NCBI GenBank assembly: GCA_963804055.1
Contig: CAWDOU010000005.1
Location: 558,001 to 622,000 of the forward strand
DNA length: 64,000 nt
Reading direction: 5' to 3'
DNA from: Bog-473 sp963804055
GTDB taxonomy: Bacteria > Actinomycetota > Acidimicrobiia > Acidimicrobiales > RAAP-2
Both the position numbers and the translations under genes were made by a program. Under the pieces are notes generated by a model. It had not been told where the DNA came from, did no database searches, and saw only the letters and a program-made list of their open reading frames with translations. Of the stretch, positions 1-8,222 are shown piece by piece (position 1 is the first letter of the stretch; every line of letters starts with the position of its first letter).

Positions 1-2
1 TC

Positions 3-515
3 CTCGCCGGCATGAAGGAGGACGACCTCGAGGCAGTGCGCAGCGGCATCGTCCTGACCCCGGGCGCTCGGACCCTGGTCCGCACGCTCAAGCGGCTCGG
101 CTACGAGGTGGCCGTGGTCAGCGGCGGTTTCACCCAGCTCCTCGGCCCACTGGTGGACGATCTCGGGATCGACCACGTGGCGGCCAACACGCTCGCCGTG
201 AAGGACGGCGTCGTCACCGGCGAGCTCGGCGGACCCATCCTCGACCGGGCGGGGAAGGCCACCGCCCTGGTGACCTTCGCCGCAGCCGCAGGCGTGCCGG
301 TGGCCCGCACGATCGCCGTGGGCGACGGAGCCAACGACATCGACATGTTGGCGGCAGCCGGGCTCGGCATCGCCTTCAACGCCAAGCCCGTCGTGCGCGA
401 GGCGGCTGACGCTGCGCTCAGCGTGCCGTATCTCGACGCCATCCTCTTCTTGCTCGGGATCTCGCGCCGCGAGGTGGAGCTGGCCGACCGGCTCGAAGGA
501 GAGGGGGCGCGGTGA
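3..515 (+). CDS. serB: Phosphoserine phosphatase SerB, C-terminal part (5' end outside window)
   Basis: Haloacid dehalogenase-superfamily phosphatase, the last step of serine biosynthesis (phosphoserine to serine, cytosolic). The frame is open from the first bases, so the start lies upstream. Visible motifs are motif II in VAVVSGGFTQLL, the conserved lysine in LDRAGKATAL and the metal-binding motif IV GDGANDIDMLAAAGLGIAF. The motif I DxDxT aspartates are outside the window. The protein ends ELADRLEGEGAR and its TGA overlaps the GTG start of the next gene (GTGA), so the two are probably co-transcribed. The SerB identification rests on the GDGANDIDML block and the 'GIAFNAKPVVREAAD' tail typical of the family. 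Confidence 0.9.
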   Translation, partial: LAGMKEDDLEAVRSGIVLTPGARTLVRTLKRLGYEVAVVSGGFTQLLGPLVDDLGIDHVAANTLAVKDGVVTGELGGPILDRAGKATALVTFAAAAGVPVARTIAVGDGANDIDMLAAAGLGIAFNAKPVVREAADAALSVPYLDAILFLLGISRREVELADRLEGEGAR

Positions 516-1195
516 CCGACCTGGCGCAGGGCGAACAGGGTCGCGCCGCGCACAACCGCGGCGATCGTCCGCTTCTGCGGGGCTGGCTGCACGCAGGGGC
601 GTTCTTCGCATGGCTGATCGGCGGCCCATTCCTGATCGCCGCCGGTCCCGACGCTGCAGCGACGGCGGAGCTGTCGGTGTACGTCGCCGGCATGCTGGTC
701 ATGTTCGGCACCAGCGCGGCCTTTCACCGGCTGCGTTGGTCCGCGCCGGCCTGGCGGCGCATGCGACGGGCCGACCACAGCGCGATCTTCGTGGGTATCG
801 CGGGGACGTCCACCGCCGTGGCCGGCCTGGCCCTGACCGGCTGGGCCGAGGCGTTGGTCCTGGCCATGGTGTGGGCCGGTGCCTGCGCGGGCATCGCGCT
901 GCGACAGGTCTTCCTCGATGCACCGCAGTGGGTGGTGGCCATCCCCTACGTCGTCGTGGGGTGGTGCCCCATCATCGTGGCGCCGCAACTGGTTCGCAGC
1001 CTGGGCTGGACCGGCTTCGCCTTGATGCTGGTGGCGGGGTTCGCGTACACCGCCGGCGCCTTGGTGTACGCCCGCAAGCGTCCTGACCCCTGGCCGCGGG
1101 TCTTCGGCTTTCATGAGGTGTTCCACGCCTGCACGCTCGTCGGCGCCGGGTTGTTCGCCTACCTGGTCGCCTTCATCGCCCTGCCGCGGTACTAA
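512..1195 (+). CDS. trhA: Hemolysin III / TrhA (PAQR-family) membrane protein
   Basis: About 227 residues with seven predicted membrane segments, the size and topology of bacterial hemolysin III (YqfA/TrhA) proteins of the PAQR superfamily. The family's putative metal-site residues are visible: the histidine in GTSAAFHRLRW, the aspartate-histidine in RRADHSAIFVGIAGTSTA, and the C-terminal histidines in FHEVFHACTLVGAG. In other bacteria these proteins are linked to membrane-energetics homeostasis; true haemolytic activity is doubtful. The GTG start overlaps the serB stop (GTGA), so translation is probably coupled. Function beyond family membership is not shown by the sequence. Confidence 0.85.
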   Translation: MTDLAQGEQGRAAHNRGDRPLLRGWLHAGAFFAWLIGGPFLIAAGPDAAATAELSVYVAGMLVMFGTSAAFHRLRWSAPAWRRMRRADHSAIFVGIAGTSTAVAGLALTGWAEALVLAMVWAGACAGIALRQVFLDAPQWVVAIPYVVVGWCPIIVAPQLVRSLGWTGFALMLVAGFAYTAGALVYARKRPDPWPRVFGFHEVFHACTLVGAGLFAYLVAFIALPRY

Positions 1196-1211
1196 GACCC
1201 ATCAGATTCGT

Positions 1212-2393
1212 TCAGGCGTCGCCCGCCCGGGCTGCCCGCCGTCGGTCCGTGACCCTGGTCCAGAGTGGCGATGGGCGCGACGCCATGACCCGGCCCGTCG
1301 GACCGACGATGGTGAGCTCGTCATTGGCGTTCCCGGTCATGGACCAGCCCTTCCGATGGACCACGCCATGGTGGTGACGGCATAGGAACGCGAGGTTGTC
1401 CAGATCGGTGCGACCACCGAGCTTCCACGGCACGACGTGATGGACATCCGCGAAGGTCACGTTTGTACAGCCCGGGAAGCGACAATGGCGATCCCGACGT
1501 CTGACCTCTCGGCGTTGGGCCCCGGTCGGGAACCGCCGCGCCCGACCTTCGTACATGGTGTGCCCCACGTCGTCGTCGATCGCCACCGCGATGGTGGCAC
1601 CACAGGCGATCTCGCGCACCACCTCGGTGCTGATCAGCCCGTCGCGCTCGAGCTCGCCGGCCAGCTGTGCGGTCTCGCCCGTGTCACCGTCGACCAGGGC
1701 CTCGACGGGGACGTGGACCACCACGAAGTACGGGTTGGCTCGGTCGGCCTTGGCGCGCCCGCCCGAGTCCCCACTCCCCGAGGCGCGCAGCACGTCCATA
1801 TAGGCGTCACAGAGCCGGTGGTCCCACAGGGTCTCCCCATCGGAGGGGATCTCCTTGGCCCGGGTCTCGAGGCATGCCTTGGCCTCGGCGTAGGACTCGG
1901 ACGGCAGCTGGGCCGTCACGGTGCGGAACTGATCGTTGAAGCGGACGAAGCGACGTTCGTATTGCTCGTCCGAGGTGAGGGCGGAGGCTCTGGGGTCCCT
2001 GACCCTGGATTGGGCCACGTCGGCGAGCTCACGCACACTGCAGCGCTGCGCCTCCTCGCACAGCTCCCGGTCGCTCTCGGGTGTGGCGACGTCAGCGACC
2101 GTCCGTACCTTGTCCAAGGACACTTCGCCGGCGCACAGGGCGCCTCTCAGGTGGGGGAGGTTGGCGACCTTCTCACCGACATGGGCCAAGGATCGTGCCG
2201 TCGCACTCGCCACGCCGAAGCGTTCGCTCACCCAAGATCCGATGGAGGTCGCACCCTCCTCGCGGAACGATTGCGACCGTTCCACCTCGTCCAGGAGGAC
2301 CACGATCTCGCCGGCGATGGCCGCCAACTGCGCGAAGAGTGTCTCGAGGCGCTCGGTGCGCTCCGCGTCGGACATGTCAGTCGGCGGGATCAT
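1212..2393 (-). CDS. HNH endonuclease of the DUF222 / 13E12 repeat family
   Basis: About 393 residues from the ATG at 2393 (MIPPTDMSDAERTE). The N-terminal two thirds match the actinobacterial DUF222 type, with helices such as RSLAHVGEKVANLPHL and GEVSLDKVRTVADVA. The C-terminus carries a full HNH/zinc motif: CRFPGC, DVHHVVPWKLGG, DNLAFLCRHHHGVVH. Such genes occur in many copies in actinobacteria; their targets are unknown. The frame also stays open upstream to 2498, adding a tail of HSRR units encoded by the tandem repeats at 2405-2486; I prefer 2393 because that tail is low-complexity. It converges with trhA across a 16-base gap. Confidence 0.85.
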   Translation of the reverse strand: MIPPTDMSDAERTERLETLFAQLAAIAGEIVVLLDEVERSQSFREEGATSIGSWVSERFGVASATARSLAHVGEKVANLPHLRGALCAGEVSLDKVRTVADVATPESDRELCEEAQRCSVRELADVAQSRVRDPRASALTSDEQYERRFVRFNDQFRTVTAQLPSESYAEAKACLETRAKEIPSDGETLWDHRLCDAYMDVLRASGSGDSGGRAKADRANPYFVVVHVPVEALVDGDTGETAQLAGELERDGLISTEVVREIACGATIAVAIDDDVGHTMYEGRARRFPTGAQRREVRRRDRHCRFPGCTNVTFADVHHVVPWKLGGRTDLDNLAFLCRHHHGVVHRKGWSMTGNANDELTIVGPTGRVMASRPSPLWTRVTDRRRAARAGDA

Positions 2394-2404
2394 GTCGGCG
2401 CGGC

Positions 2405-2486
2405 GGGAGTGCCGGCGGGAGTGCCGGCGGGAGTGCCGGCGGGAGTGCCAGCGGGAGTGCCAGCGGGAGTGCCGGCGGGACAGCCG
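2405..2486. repeat. 12-bp tandem repeat array (gggagtgccggc), about 6.8 units
   Basis: Six consecutive 12-bp units start at 2405, 2417, 2429, 2441, 2453 and 2465, plus a partial one from 2477. Two units have A in place of G (gggagtgccagc). On the minus strand they encode HSRR/HSRW in the frame of the HNH gene. A multiple of three preserves the frame, so copy-number changes would lengthen or shorten an N-terminal basic tail if the upstream start at 2498 is used. Confidence 0.85.
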
Positions 2487-2549
2487 GTCGGAGTGCACAA
2501 CATCGAGAGGGAACGGTCCCGGTGCTCGGGCGATGACGCGGAAAATCAG

Positions 2550-2585
2550 GGACGGCGGACCGGACGGCGGACCGGACGGCAGGCA
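2550..2585. repeat. 12-bp tandem repeat (ggacggcggacc), about 2.5 units
   Basis: Two perfect copies (2550-2561, 2562-2573) and a third that diverges after ggacggc. It lies in the 124-base gap between the HNH gene and the CoA-transferase gene, 65 bases from the previous array but with a different unit. Confidence 0.7.
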
Positions 2586-2622
2586 GGGTGAGCGTGCGTC
2601 GATGGACGACGCCGACGGGGGA

Positions 2623-3885
2623 CTACGGACCGATCACCCCGTCGGCCCGGAGCGCTACGAGCTCATCGGCGCTCAGCCCAAGCTCGGCGGACAGCACGTC
2701 GTCGGTGTGCTCGCCGAGCCACGGCACACGCGTCTCGGGCCCTTCGGCCACGTCGGCGAACTTGACCGGGAGGCCCGGGATCAGCACCGGTTGGGCCACG
2801 TCGTCGGTGCGCGGGTGCTCGACCAGCATGTGGCGACCGGCCAGGTGCGGGTCCGCCACCACATCCGTGTCGTTGGCCACCGGGCCCGCCACCAGCCCGG
2901 CCGCGTTCAGCGCGTCGCAGGCCTCGCGCTTGGTGAGCGTGCCGGCCCAGGACTCAATGGCGGGCCGGATCTCGGAGTCGAGATGGTCGAGCCAGCCCTG
3001 CGGTGTGTCGAACCGTGCGTCGTCGGCCCACTCCGGCCGGCCGATGGCGCGGGCCAGGTCGGGCCATTGGTGGGCCCGCAGCACCTGCAGCATGAACCAG
3101 CCGTCGGAGGCCTGGAAGCCGTGCAGGATGCCGGGCCACGGGGTCCCCATGGGCATGCCCATCGACCAGAAGTTGGGGACCACATCGAGCACGGCGACCA
3201 GCGCGTCGAGCATGGCCACGTCGACGCGCTGACCGTTCCCGGTGCGGTCGCGCTGGCGCAGGGCGGCCTGCGTGCCGATGACGGCGAAGAGCCCGGTGAC
3301 GATGTCGCCGAGGCCGCCCATGGGTGAGCCGATCGGCGGTTGGCCCTCGGGGCGCTTGAACTCGTAGGCGCCGCTCATGGCCTCGACGATGGAGGCCAGC
3401 GCGGGCCAGCCGGCGTAGGGGGACTCGGGCGTCCCCGCCGGCACCTGGTGCCCGAAGCCCGAGATGGAGAGGTAGATCACCGCCGGGTGGGCGGCGGCCA
3501 CGTCCTCGTAGCCCAGGCCGAGTCGTTCGATGGCGCCGGCGCGGAAGTTCTCCGCCACGACGTCGAAGCGCGGCGCCAGGCGGAGGACGAGGTCGCGTCC
3601 CGCCGGCTGCTTGAGGTCGACGACGACGGAGCGCTTGGAGAGGTTGTTGCGGAGAAAGGTGGCGCCGACGGAGCGTCCGTCGGGGTCGGTCATGGCGGGC
3701 GACGCGCTGCGGCCGAGGTCGCCGGTGCCGGGCGACTCGATCTTGACCACCTCGGCGCCGAGGCGCCCCAGCAACTGGGTGGCGTAGGGGAGCGCCTGCA
3801 TCTGCTCGAGGGCAAGGATGCGGACGCCGGCGAGCGGCTTGCCCCAGTGCGCCGCCTCCGGGTTGACGACGTCGCCCAGCCTCAC
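2623..3885 (-). CDS. CaiB/BaiF family (class III) CoA-transferase
   Basis: About 420 residues, full length for family III CoA-transferases, which move CoA between acyl groups without a covalent enzyme-phosphate step. The N-terminus GVRILALEQMQALPYATQLL followed by GRLGAEVVKIESPGTGDLGR is the classic start of the family. The catalytic aspartate is probably the one in GGLGDIVTGLFAVIG; DVVAENFRAGAIERLGLGYED and the C-terminal VPWLGEHTDDVL are also diagnostic. GTG start. It lies 25 bases downstream of the amidohydrolase gene on the same strand, so it is likely the last gene of that acyl-CoA-related operon. The substrate cannot be inferred. Confidence 0.9.
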   Translation of the reverse strand: MRLGDVVNPEAAHWGKPLAGVRILALEQMQALPYATQLLGRLGAEVVKIESPGTGDLGRSASPAMTDPDGRSVGATFLRNNLSKRSVVVDLKQPAGRDLVLRLAPRFDVVAENFRAGAIERLGLGYEDVAAAHPAVIYLSISGFGHQVPAGTPESPYAGWPALASIVEAMSGAYEFKRPEGQPPIGSPMGGLGDIVTGLFAVIGTQAALRQRDRTGNGQRVDVAMLDALVAVLDVVPNFWSMGMPMGTPWPGILHGFQASDGWFMLQVLRAHQWPDLARAIGRPEWADDARFDTPQGWLDHLDSEIRPAIESWAGTLTKREACDALNAAGLVAGPVANDTDVVADPHLAGRHMLVEHPRTDDVAQPVLIPGLPVKFADVAEGPETRVPWLGEHTDDVLSAELGLSADELVALRADGVIGP

Positions 3886-3910
3886 GGGAGTACCCCTGCA
3901 GTCCCTTCCC

Positions 3911-5146
3911 TCACGGGCCCTCCAGGCCGAGCATCGTGATGGCGTTGCCCCGCATGATCCGGTACACCTCCTCGTCGGAAAGACCCCGCACCAGTTCCTC
4001 GGCCACGGCGCGCGTGTCGGGCCAGGTGGAGTCGGTGTGTGGGTAGTCGGTCTCGAAGGTGACGCGGTCGGCGCCGATCACGTCGAGCGAGTCGAGCCCG
4101 TGCTGATCGCGGAAGAAGCAGCCGTAGACCTGGCGGTGGAAGTAGGTCGACGGCGGTTCGAGGATGGTGTCCTTCACGCCGCCCCACGCGCGGTGCTCAC
4201 GCCAGACGTCGTCGACGCGCTCGAGGATGTAGGGCAGCCAGCCGATCTGGCCCTCCGAGTAGGCCAGCACGAGCTCGGGGAAGCGCACCAGGACGCCGGA
4301 GAACAAGAAGTCGCACAGCGACGACATCGCGTTGCCGAAGCTCAGCGAGGCCGCCACGGCGACCGGCGCGTCGGCCGACGTGGCCGGCATTTTGGAGGAC
4401 GAGCCGATGTGCATGCACACCACGGTGCCGGTCTCCTCGCAGGCGGCGAAGAACGGATCCCACGAACCGCTGTGGATGCTGGGCAGCCCGAGTGCCGGTG
4501 GGATTTCGCTGAAGCACACCGCGCGTACGCCGCGGGCAGCGTTCCGGCGGACCTCGGCGGCCGCCTTCCCGGCATCCCACAACGGAATGATGCACAGCGG
4601 GAGCAGGCGACCGCCGCTGTCGCCGCACCATTCCTCGACCATGAAGTCGTTGTAGGCGACGACGCAGGCCTCGGCGAGCTCCTTGTCCTTGGCCTCGAGG
4701 AAGGTCTGGCCGCAGAAGCGGGGGAAGGTCGGGAAGCACAGGCTCGCTTCCACCCAGTTGGCCACGTTGTCGGCGATGCGGGCTTTGGGGTCGTAACAGC
4801 CCGGGCGCATCTCGTCGTAGGTGATCGGTGACATGGTCATGTCGTCGCGGTCGAAGCCGACGGCTGCCACGTGGCGCTTGTTGATGTAGACGAGGTCCTC
4901 GTAGACCCAGCAGTCGGCCTGGGGGCCGTCGGGGTCGAAGGACTGGCGGTAGGTGCCGCCGCCAATGTGCTCCATGGCGCCGATGCCGCGGCGCTCGGCC
5001 TTGGGGCCGCGGCCGCGAAAGCGCTCCGGCAGCCAGGTGTCCCAGAGGTGGGGCGGCTCGACGATGTGGTCGTCGACGCTGATGATCTTCGGCAGCGGCG
5101 TGGTGCTGCCGAGGCGGGGTGTGGTGTCGTCGATCACGTCGGTCAT
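3911..5146 (-). CDS. Amidohydrolase family 2 (TIM-barrel metal-dependent hydrolase)
   Basis: About 411 residues starting at ATG 5146 (MTDVIDDTTPRLG). The metal-site pattern fits amidohydrolase-2/ACMSD-like enzymes: ISVDDHIVEPPHLWDTW near the N-terminus, MHIGSSS in the middle, and FETDYPHTDSTWPDT near the C-terminus, with a final NAITMLGL helix. Such enzymes hydrolyse or decarboxylate ring-cleavage and related acids. Its start overlaps the stop of the preceding F420-type oxidoreductase (ATGA at 5143-5146), so the two are translationally coupled. A longer open frame upstream is only a shadow of neighbouring genes. Substrate unknown. Confidence 0.88.
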   Translation of the reverse strand: MTDVIDDTTPRLGSTTPLPKIISVDDHIVEPPHLWDTWLPERFRGRGPKAERRGIGAMEHIGGGTYRQSFDPDGPQADCWVYEDLVYINKRHVAAVGFDRDDMTMSPITYDEMRPGCYDPKARIADNVANWVEASLCFPTFPRFCGQTFLEAKDKELAEACVVAYNDFMVEEWCGDSGGRLLPLCIIPLWDAGKAAAEVRRNAARGVRAVCFSEIPPALGLPSIHSGSWDPFFAACEETGTVVCMHIGSSSKMPATSADAPVAVAASLSFGNAMSSLCDFLFSGVLVRFPELVLAYSEGQIGWLPYILERVDDVWREHRAWGGVKDTILEPPSTYFHRQVYGCFFRDQHGLDSLDVIGADRVTFETDYPHTDSTWPDTRAVAEELVRGLSDEEVYRIMRGNAITMLGLEGP

Positions 5147-6003
5147 GGTTGCTCCAGTGTGGCAGCGAAGGGGACGAGCGGGGCCAACGACTCGAGCTCG
5201 GCCCGCACGGACGCCTCGTCGCCCGCCCTGACCCGCAGGACGACCTCGGCGACCCCCAGCCCGGCGTAGTGCTCGAGCTTGCCCCGGTCGGGGAGGGTGC
5301 CGAAGGGGACGACGGCGAGGTCGGCCGGATCGCGCCCCGCTTCGACGGCGAGCGCGTGCAGACGGGGGATGGCGGCGGCGAGGCCGGCGCCGCCAATGGG
5401 TATCCAGCCGTCGGCGCTCTCCACAACGGCCGTGAGCACCGCGTCGTTGGTGCCCCCGCCGACCAGGGTGCGGACGCGGGGCTGTTGCACGGGCTTGGGC
5501 CAGGACCAGGTCGGCCCGAAGTCGACGAACTCGCCGTGGTACTCGGCCTGGTCGCTCGACCAGATGGCCTCGGCGGCGGCGAGATGCTCCCGGACGACGT
5601 CGTGCCGGCGGGCCCAGTCGACGCCGTGGTCCTCGGCCTCGGTCCGGTTCCAGCCGTAGCCGACACCGAGCGTGATCCGACCGCCGGAGAGATGGTCGAG
5701 GGTGGCCACCTGCTTGGCCAGCAGGATCGGATCGTGCTGGGCGGCGAGCAAAATGCCGGTCCCGAGCCCGATGCGCGTGGTGACGGCGGCAGCGGTGGAG
5801 AGAGCGACCAGGGGATCGAGGCAGCGCTTGTAGTCGTCGAGACGGACGCCCTCGACGAGGCCGGGCGGCGTGTCCTCCGCGACGGGCAGGTGCGTGTGCT
5901 CGGGGAGGTAGAGCGAGTCGAAGCCCAGTTCCTCTGTGGCCAGGGCGAGGGCCGCCGGCGCCAGGTCGATGTCGGTGAGGGCGGCGGTGATGCCGAGCCG
6001 CAC
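5143..6003 (-). CDS. LLM-class F420-dependent oxidoreductase
   Basis: About 286 residues from a GTG at 6003 (VRLGITAALTDIDL). Luciferase-like TIM barrel: GFDSLYLPEHTHLPV, RIGLGTGILLAAQHDPILLA, HLSGGRITLGVGYGWN and TLVGGGTNDA are the usual flavin/F420 barrel motifs, and the ending AGDEASVRAELESLAP is typical of actinobacterial 'TIGR03619'-like members. Probably uses coenzyme F420 to reduce or oxidise a small substrate. The start follows the enoyl-CoA hydratase stop by 2 bases; its stop overlaps the amidohydrolase start. Substrate not predictable. Confidence 0.85.
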   Translation of the reverse strand: MRLGITAALTDIDLAPAALALATEELGFDSLYLPEHTHLPVAEDTPPGLVEGVRLDDYKRCLDPLVALSTAAAVTTRIGLGTGILLAAQHDPILLAKQVATLDHLSGGRITLGVGYGWNRTEAEDHGVDWARRHDVVREHLAAAEAIWSSDQAEYHGEFVDFGPTWSWPKPVQQPRVRTLVGGGTNDAVLTAVVESADGWIPIGGAGLAAAIPRLHALAVEAGRDPADLAVVPFGTLPDRGKLEHYAGLGVAEVVLRVRAGDEASVRAELESLAPLVPFAATLEQP

Positions 6004-6005
6004 GG

Positions 6006-6791
6006 TCAGGACCCGGCGGCGGGACGGGCGGATGGTCGGGCGGCGAAGTCGGCCAGGGTGCCCCCCTCGACGGCGCTGCCGAGCAGGGCGCCGAACGCGC
6101 CCTGCTCGCGGCGGTTCGCCTCGACAACGGCGTCCCGCCGGGCGGCGCGTACAAGGGCACTGCTGGCCCGGGTGGCGGCACGGGGATGCGCCGCGATGCG
6201 GGCCGCCAGGGCGACCGTCTCGTCGAGGACGGTGCCCTCGTCGCACACCTTGAGGGCCAGGCCGAGCTCGACCAGCTCGGTCGCGCTGACCCAGTCCGAG
6301 GTCAAGAGGATGCGAGCGGCCTGCTGCCAGCCCATCAGCGCGGGGAACAGGACGCTGCTGGCGGCCTCGGGCGGCACGCCGAGCTCGGCGAACGGGACGC
6401 GCAGGCGGGCGCCGGCGTCCACGAGGACGAGGTTGCAGTGCGGCAGCAGGGTGAAGCCGAGCCCGACCGCCACGCCGTTGACGGCGGCGAGCAACGGCAC
6501 GGACAGATCGATCAGGCACTCCAGCAGGCCCATGAAACCCTGCCCCGCTCCCTCGACGGCGGTGCCGGTGGCGATCGCCGCCATTTCGGCCAGGTCCTGA
6601 CCGGACGTGAAGGCGGTGCCACGGCCCGTCAGCACCACGGCGCCGACCGCTTCGTCCGAGTCGGCGGCGCGCAGGGCGGCGGACACCTCCTGGTACATCG
6701 TCGTGTCGAAGGCGTTGCGGACCTCCGGCCGGTTGAAGGCGATGACACGGACGCCCGGTGCCGCGTCCTCGACCTCGATCCGGCTGGCCAT
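6006..6791 (-). CDS. Enoyl-CoA hydratase/isomerase (crotonase) family protein
   Basis: About 261 residues. The crotonase oxyanion-hole segments are present: GRGTAFTSGQDLAEM near residues 55-70 and VNGVAVGLGFTLLPHCNLVL near 102-121. The residue at the second catalytic glutamate position lies in PFAELGVPPEAASS. The C-terminal helix with EQGAFGALLGS is the usual trimerisation region. It hydrates or isomerises an acyl-CoA; with the CoA-transferase downstream this suggests beta-oxidation-like degradation. The ATG shares one base with the preceding gene's stop (TGATG). Confidence 0.88.
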   Translation of the reverse strand: MASRIEVEDAAPGVRVIAFNRPEVRNAFDTTMYQEVSAALRAADSDEAVGAVVLTGRGTAFTSGQDLAEMAAIATGTAVEGAGQGFMGLLECLIDLSVPLLAAVNGVAVGLGFTLLPHCNLVLVDAGARLRVPFAELGVPPEAASSVLFPALMGWQQAARILLTSDWVSATELVELGLALKVCDEGTVLDETVALAARIAAHPRAATRASSALVRAARRDAVVEANRREQGAFGALLGSAVEGGTLADFAARPSARPAAGS

Positions 6792-7210
6792 CAGACGTCG
6801 CTGTCGGCGTCGGCGTCGGCCGCGGCGTCGGCGTCGTCGGCCGCCGCGCCACGGCGCCGGATGACGGCCTCGGCCGCTCCGCTGACGCCGGTCGAGAGAG
6901 GCCAGCCGATGTAGTGGGTGAGGTGCACGACGACTTCACGGACCTGCTCGACCGTCATCTCGCCGCGGCGGAGCGCGTTCTCGAACTGGATCTCCAAGAG
7001 CTCGGGCTTGTCCTGGGCCGCCAGGACGCCGATGGTCAACACGCGCCGGTCCCGCAGGTCGAGGGTGTCGTCGGTCCAGATCGTCCCGAAGAGGTGGTCG
7101 ACCGTGACGTCGGTGTAGCGCCCGGGCAGATCCGCGGGATCCACGGTGAACCCGTAGACCTCCTGCATCTTGGCCATGCCGGCCGCGCGCCTGCCTTCTT
7201 GCTCGCTCAC
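6791..7210 (-). CDS. Carboxymuconolactone decarboxylase (CMD/AhpD-like) family protein
   Basis: About 139 residues, GTG start. The core RRVLTIGVLAAQDKPELLEI with ENALRRGEMTVEQVREVVVH and LTHYIGWPLSTG matches the alpha-helical CMD fold, best known from 4-carboxymuconolactone decarboxylase and AhpD. The AhpD CxxC pair is absent, so a peroxidase role is unlikely. The tail is low complexity (AAADDADAAADADADSDV) encoded by short GCG/TCG tandem repeats at about 6795-6845. It is the first gene of the four-gene, overlapping minus-strand operon down to the amidohydrolase. Confidence 0.82.
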   Translation of the reverse strand: MSEQEGRRAAGMAKMQEVYGFTVDPADLPGRYTDVTVDHLFGTIWTDDTLDLRDRRVLTIGVLAAQDKPELLEIQFENALRRGEMTVEQVREVVVHLTHYIGWPLSTGVSGAAEAVIRRRGAAADDADAAADADADSDV

Positions 7211-7287
7211 TGGCGCTCCTTCATCGTCGGATCATGGATGGGCTCGGCCTGACCATACCGAGGTGGGGTGGTGGGCGACACCGGCGA

Positions 7288-8157
7288 TCAGATGTCGCCC
7301 TCGAAGCCGTAGATCCGGCCGCAGCGCCGCTCGGCCAGCGTGGCCAGTGGAAGGTCGACGCCGAGCTCCGCGCCGAGCTCGAGGATCGTGGTCAGGTCCT
7401 TGTGGGTGACCTCCGCGCCGGCGCGCATGAGCTTGAGCAGCCCCTCGTCGGAGCCGGGAGGCCACGGGGCGGCGGTGGTGCGGAACATGAGGCGCGTCGC
7501 ACCGCCGATGCGCTTGTCGCTCTCCCGGGCCGCCTCGCCGAGCTTGAGCAGGTCGATGCCGGCCGCCTCGGCCAGCTCCTGGGCCTCGAAGGCGGCCAAC
7601 CACGAGCCATAGGTGATGAGGTTGCGGGCCAGCTTGGCGGCGAGGCCGGCGCCGGGAGGGCCCATGTGGAGGACGAGGCAGCTGACCGCATTCAGGACGG
7701 GGCGCAGGCGGTCGACCTCCTCCTCGGAGCCGCCGATCATGCAGACGAGCTCGCCCGCCGCCGAGGCGTCGGGTCCGCCGCTGACGCCGCAGTCGACCAC
7801 GGTGATGTCATTGGATGACCCCTCGGCGCGCATGGCGAGGACGGTCTCGGTGGGGATCGTGCTCACGATGACCGCGGTGCTGCCGGGAGCTGCGCCGGCG
7901 AACACGCCGTCGGGCCCCTGCAGGACGGCGCGGACCTGGGCGTCGTTGAACACGACGACGAGGATCACGTCGCTGCGGGCGGCGAGCTCCGAGGGTGTCG
8001 CCGCCACATGGGCCCCCTCCCGGTACGGGGCGGTGGCCTCCTCGCGGACGTCGCACACCGAGACGGGCATGCCGGCGCGCATGAGGGAGGTGGCAAGACC
8101 ACCGCCCATGTCCCCGAGCCCGATGACCCCGACCCGTACGTGTTCGTTCTCCGGCAC
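7288..8157 (-). CDS. NAD(P)-dependent oxidoreductase, 3-hydroxyisobutyrate dehydrogenase family
   Basis: About 289 residues, GTG start. The Rossmann motif GVIGLGDMGGGLATSLMRAG opens the protein. VDCGVSGGPDASAAGELVCM is the substrate-binding block, and the catalytic lysine is in GLAAKLARNLITYG (K about residue 175 of this beta-hydroxyacid dehydrogenase family). The C-terminal helical domain includes HKDLTTILELGAELGVDLPLA. It oxidises a short beta-hydroxyacid or reduces the semialdehyde. It is separated from the preceding minus-strand operon by about 77 bases and divergent from the gene at 8223 across a 65-base promoter region. Confidence 0.88.
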   Translation of the reverse strand: MPENEHVRVGVIGLGDMGGGLATSLMRAGMPVSVCDVREEATAPYREGAHVAATPSELAARSDVILVVVFNDAQVRAVLQGPDGVFAGAAPGSTAVIVSTIPTETVLAMRAEGSSNDITVVDCGVSGGPDASAAGELVCMIGGSEEEVDRLRPVLNAVSCLVLHMGPPGAGLAAKLARNLITYGSWLAAFEAQELAEAAGIDLLKLGEAARESDKRIGGATRLMFRTTAAPWPPGSDEGLLKLMRAGAEVTHKDLTTILELGAELGVDLPLATLAERRCGRIYGFEGDI

Positions 8158-8189
8158 GTGGCCACCCTCCCGACGTCGACGTCCCTAGA

Positions 8190-8222
8190 TCTGGACAACT
8201 GTCTGGACTATAGTTTGAACTG
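8190..8222 (+). promoter_or_regulatory. Promoter/operator candidate: inverted GACA-AC-TGTC, TATAGT -10 box, leaderless start
   Basis: In the divergent gap the heptamer tctggac occurs twice, 12 bases apart (8190-8196, 8202-8208). Between them lies the inverted repeat gacaactgtc at 8194-8203. A TATAGT hexamer follows at 8209-8214, only eight bases before the ATG at 8223, so the transcript would start at or next to the start codon. That arrangement fits leaderless mRNAs, common in actinobacteria. The TetR protein encoded at 9050 is a natural candidate to bind the repeat. All of this is inference from sequence pattern. Confidence 0.45.

Noticed and set aside
2405..2585. Tandem arrays considered as a CRISPR or origin
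   Set aside because: Units are 12 bp with no spacers, and there are no Cas or replication genes nearby.
1437..3327. Plus-strand frames across the HNH and CoA-transferase genes
   Set aside because: Antisense shadows; the opposite strand carries clear HNH and CaiB motifs.
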